Notes under the pieces: generated by a model | What the model was told of the DNA's origin: nothing | What the model saw: only the letters and a program-made list of their open reading frames with translations | Databases searched by the model: none | Origin: Methanobacteriota archaeon | GTDB taxonomy: Archaea > Thermoplasmatota > Poseidoniia > Poseidoniales > Thalassarchaeaceae | NCBI GenBank assembly: GCA_002722595.1 | Contig: PBMO01000034.1 | Span: forward strand, 1 to 36,037 | DNA length: 36,037 bases | Direction: 5' to 3' | Position numbers and translations under genes: made by a program | In this document: one piece after another, positions 33,339 to 36,037 of the stretch | How the letters are laid out: each line of letters opens with the position of its first letter | Position numbering within the stretch: the first letter of the stretch is position 1

Positions 33339-33971
33339 ATGGCAAGTAGTAAGTGGGGTGTTGCAATATCCACTTTACTGGTCATGTCATTTCTCATTCC
33401 AACGGTTGAATCATATTCAGCAGGAATCTCAAATGTCCCTTCGAATGGTTGTATATGTCACAATTATGAACCAACTGAGACAGTCAACATATCAATTATT
33501 GGACTCCCAGATGATTATCAAATTAACACCACATATACTCTGTTTATTGGTGCTGAAAACGGTGCTGATTTAGTTGAAAACCATACTAATTCGGGGGGGT
33601 TTAATTTTTGGATTAGCCATGGAGAATTAACATCCCTTGGGAACGAAACTAAGACCTGGTCTATTAATGAAATATCGCACACAAATGAGGGCAACAATCA
33701 GCGCAATTGGACATTTCTATGGACATCTCCCAGTGATGAGAATATTGTAGTAGAGTATCGATTACACGTCAACACTGTCAATGGAGACGGTATACCGTCA
33801 CCCGACGATAAGTGGAACAGATTAACAGGGGTAATAGGGGATGAAATAGAACCAATTAGTGCATTATTTCTGTATGGGGTTCCTGTTGTTATGATTGGAT
33901 TAATATCGCTGGTTTATTTCAGAGAAATGAGGAAATTACGAGATGAAGCAAATGCATTTGAAGATGAATAA
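33339..33971 (+). CDS. Reeler / choice-of-anchor-V-like surface protein
   Basis: The 210-residue protein has a signal peptide (hydrophobic to about residue 22, cleavage near VESYSA) and a C-terminal anchor helix (about 176-196) followed by a charged tail. The ectodomain starts NVPSNGCICHNY with Cys38, Cys40 and His41. It continues with a beta-sandwich pattern: GGFNFWISHGEL, then EISHTNEG, NWTFLWTSPS and HVNTVNGDGIPSPDDKW. That order matches the Reeler-like 'choice-of-anchor V' domain of bacterial and archaeal surface proteins (family recalled, not searched). The usual C-x-x-CH cysteine motif is here CxCH, so it is not a c-type heme site. N-glycosylation-type sites are frequent. It is convergent with the next surface protein, one base apart. 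Ligand unknown. Confidence 0.65.
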   Translation: MASSKWGVAISTLLVMSFLIPTVESYSAGISNVPSNGCICHNYEPTETVNISIIGLPDDYQINTTYTLFIGAENGADLVENHTNSGGFNFWISHGELTSLGNETKTWSINEISHTNEGNNQRNWTFLWTSPSDENIVVEYRLHVNTVNGDGIPSPDDKWNRLTGVIGDEIEPISALFLYGVPVVMIGLISLVYFREMRKLRDEANAFEDE

Positions 33972-33972
33972 T

Positions 33973-36037
33973 TCAAGACTCCCATTTAGTCCATTTTGAT
34001 TCAGTACCACTCCTGTACCATTTTTCGTTTTCGTGATCAATCCATTCATATCCTTTTTCATCAACAAAACCTTCTGCTGCAGTTGATGGTTCTAGGCTCA
34101 GTTCTTCTTCGGTATAATCAGTCTGATCCGGGGTGGTGACAATTGGGTCGAAATCATCATCTTCACCAGTTAATTTGGCTTCACTCATCTCAATTTCGTC
34201 ATCGAGCTCAGCCCTCACTCTTTCCAATCTGATTCCTTGATGAGGCCCAATTAGTCGAATCATTAAGGCCCGCTCATATTCGGTTGCAACTTCTTCTAAT
34301 TCCTCTCGAGATGTTGCCTTTCTCATCCTCGCTTCAAATATCTCAGTACGCGTGTTCCTCGTTACAAAGCCAAAGATTAGCCATGATGCTATAGGCACCC
34401 CAGTAAGTACACCCAATAGGTCCCAAGCACTTAGTGCAATATTTTCTGTAATTGCGATTTGGAAATCTTCTTTCGGCTTATCATTCGGGTCATATGGGTC
34501 GGTACCTTCTCGCATTTCAATCCAGTCGCCCCATTCGTCGTTATCATCATCAGGGTCGATATTGTCTCCAAATCCATCATCATCTGAATCAGCCCATTCA
34601 CTACTATCATCTGGGTCCCAATCTTCATCATCCAACCAACCATCATTGTCTAGATCACCAGGTGTCGCGTAGAATGGCAATGGGTCGATACTGTTGTTGT
34701 AACCGTCATTGTCACTGTCGAATAAGTAAGGGTCTGGATTATTTCCATTTGGATTGTCCCCCAATCCATCACCATCTGAATCAGCCCATTGTGTTGCATC
34801 AAGTGGGAACAAGTCTGGCATACTTCCACTTGGATTGTCCCCAAACCCATCTCCATCCGAATCAATCCATTGGGTAGGGTCCAGAGGGAATGCATCGGGC
34901 ATGTTTCCACTTACGTTGTCTCCGTAGCCATCCCCGTCAACATCTGACCACTGTGTTACATCATCAACAAACTTGTCTGCATTCGAACCGAGTGGATTAT
35001 CTCCAAACCCATCTCCATCCGAATCAGTTGTTTGGGTGGGGTCGAATGGAAATGAATCGAGTACATTCTCAACACCGTCACCATTAGTGTCCTCCCAAAT
35101 TTCTGGGTTATTTGGGAATCGATCATAAATATCACTAACACCATCACCATCAGAATCTATGCACCCATATACGTCGATAACTGAAGTTCCATATTCGTTA
35201 GGACATGCATCAGGTAAATTTCCAAATGGGTTATCTCCATATTGATCCCCATCAAGATTCATAGTTTGCGTCGGGTCAAAGGGAAATGCATCTGAATTGT
35301 TTCCGACACCATCTCTGTCAGTATCTTCCCATTCTGTTGGGTCATTTGGAAATGGGTCATTCACATTGGGACGAGTGTCTCCATCAGAATCTGGACACCC
35401 TTCTTCGAATTCAAATGTTGAGTTACCAAACAATTTCGGGCACTCGTCTCTATAGTCATCAAATCCATCGCCATCATCATCCAAGTCTTCGGAAGCATCG
35501 TAGCACCCATCCATGTCAATGTCCGTCGTATTATCTGGTGTCCAATCAGTCCATCCTCTTGGACAACCATCATTTTCGTCTAGGATTCCATCACTATCAT
35601 CATCTAGATCCTCATCGGAATCACTACATCCATCTCCATCGTGATCAGTAGATGGCAAAGATTGGAAACCAAATGGAGAGGGGTTGCAATCATCAAACTC
35701 GTCGAGGATGAAATCACCATCGTCATCAGGATCTAATGAATCTGGCAAGTTGTCTTGGTCATAGTCACTTGACATTTTCGCGACAAACGCATCAAAGCCT
35801 CCACTCGGAGGTATGTTGATATTTCCAAATGAAATTGTATTTTGCACAAAATAGCCTGAAATATACAGGTTGCCTTGAGAATCGGTTGCAATCCCAAGTC
35901 CAGTGTCGATATTTCCACTTCCCGCTTTTTTAGACCATGACCAAGTTCCATCCATCTGAAGTTTTGTGACAAATACATCTTGATTTCCACTACTCGTCAT
36001 CGCAGTGTTTCCAAATGATGCCGTGCCCCTAAAGTCT
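33973..36037 (-). CDS. thrombospondin type 3 repeat surface protein, N-terminal part outside the window
   Basis: The frame stays open to the right edge, continuing upstream of the first in-window ATG (36000) with FRGTASFGNTAMTSSGNQDVFVTKLQ. This is an SBBP-type beta-propeller repeat, of which a second copy (NTISFGNINIPPSGGFDAFVAK) follows. So the protein is N-terminally truncated here. About 15 calcium-binding D-x-D-x-D-G thrombospondin type 3 repeats follow. Early ones are cysteine-containing; later ones share SDGDGFGDNPxGxxPDxFPLDPTQW. A membrane helix (WDLLGVLTGVPIASWLIFGF) precedes about 130 cytosolic residues containing EARMRKATSREELEEVATEY, an acidic linker and a final Trp-rich block (YEWIDHENEKWYR to KWTKWES). 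Such proteins are typical of Marine Group II cell surfaces, probably in adhesion or polymer binding. Confidence 0.9.
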   Translation of the reverse strand, partial: DFRGTASFGNTAMTSSGNQDVFVTKLQMDGTWSWSKKAGSGNIDTGLGIATDSQGNLYISGYFVQNTISFGNINIPPSGGFDAFVAKMSSDYDQDNLPDSLDPDDDGDFILDEFDDCNPSPFGFQSLPSTDHDGDGCSDSDEDLDDDSDGILDENDGCPRGWTDWTPDNTTDIDMDGCYDASEDLDDDGDGFDDYRDECPKLFGNSTFEFEEGCPDSDGDTRPNVNDPFPNDPTEWEDTDRDGVGNNSDAFPFDPTQTMNLDGDQYGDNPFGNLPDACPNEYGTSVIDVYGCIDSDGDGVSDIYDRFPNNPEIWEDTNGDGVENVLDSFPFDPTQTTDSDGDGFGDNPLGSNADKFVDDVTQWSDVDGDGYGDNVSGNMPDAFPLDPTQWIDSDGDGFGDNPSGSMPDLFPLDATQWADSDGDGLGDNPNGNNPDPYLFDSDNDGYNNSIDPLPFYATPGDLDNDGWLDDEDWDPDDSSEWADSDDDGFGDNIDPDDDNDEWGDWIEMREGTDPYDPNDKPKEDFQIAITENIALSAWDLLGVLTGVPIASWLIFGFVTRNTRTEIFEARMRKATSREELEEVATEYERALMIRLIGPHQGIRLERVRAELDDEIEMSEAKLTGEDDDFDPIVTTPDQTDYTEEELSLEPSTAAEGFVDEKGYEWIDHENEKWYRSGTESKWTKWES

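Noticed and set aside
33339-33971. c-type cytochrome suggested by the CICH sequence
   Set aside because: Heme attachment needs CxxCH; here only one residue separates the cysteines, and the surrounding beta-strand pattern fits a Reeler-like domain.
34352-35651. Several plus-strand frames rich in His, Ser and Pro over the repeat protein
   Set aside because: They are antisense of the periodic Asp/Gly calcium repeats; repetition keeps the frames open.
34540-35700. CRISPR array or tandem DNA repeat
   Set aside because: The periodicity is at protein level (calcium-binding Asp repeats) with varied codons and no constant spacer/repeat structure.

Overview
The window looks like a piece of a compact marine planktonic archaeal genome, most likely Marine Group II (Candidatus Poseidoniia). 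This is inferred from gene content, not from a phylogeny. The archaeal markers are the ADTH synthase / 3-dehydroquinate synthase II entry to the aromatic pathway, a GHMP-type shikimate kinase, a bacterio-opsin-activator-type HTH_10 regulator, and a thrombospondin type 3 repeat surface protein with a C-terminal membrane anchor. DNA is AT-rich. Genes are tightly packed: several convergent pairs are 1 to 5 bases apart, and no gene-free stretch reaches 300 bases. No rRNA, tRNA, CRISPR, transposase or phage gene was seen.

Layout. 1-1117: two small membrane proteins, one with an N-terminal zinc ribbon. 1130-3235: a 10-TM putative metal exporter, divergent from an XdhC/CoxI-type molybdenum cofactor protein. 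3241-7137: a 1298-residue protein with roughly 35 membrane segments. 7245-7880: HTH_10 regulator. 7882-10389: a two-anchor ectodomain protein whose N-terminal ectodomain resembles the eukaryotic CD36/LIMP-2 family. 10486-11181: AIM24 family protein. 11251-15631: a three-subunit molybdenum hydroxylase whose FAD subunit carries the extra cysteine-rich insertion of 4-hydroxybenzoyl-CoA reductases. 15650-16666: an exported anchored protein. 16848-21957: a four-gene MoxR / DUF58 / DUF4350 cluster.

From 33256 down to 21961 everything is on the minus strand. In transcription order it encodes an EF-hand membrane protein, a MacB/LolD-type ABC ATPase and FtsX permease, exonuclease III, then aroA', aroB', archaeal aroK, aroC and aspartate kinase. 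Aspartate kinase leads to aspartate semialdehyde, a co-substrate of the first aromatic enzyme (ADTH synthase), so the last five genes form a logical unit. At the right end are a Reeler / choice-of-anchor-V-like protein and the C-terminal part of a thrombospondin type 3 repeat protein that runs off the window.

Most noteworthy: (1) the CD36-like archaeal protein; (2) the HcrABC-type enzyme with a 4Fe-4S-like insertion in what looks like an oxic-water archaeon; (3) three intergenic hairpins sharing an invariant CCC-TAC-GGG core with covarying outer stems; (4) a giant polytopic protein; (5) a canonical EF-hand on a membrane protein placed directly upstream of an ABC exporter.
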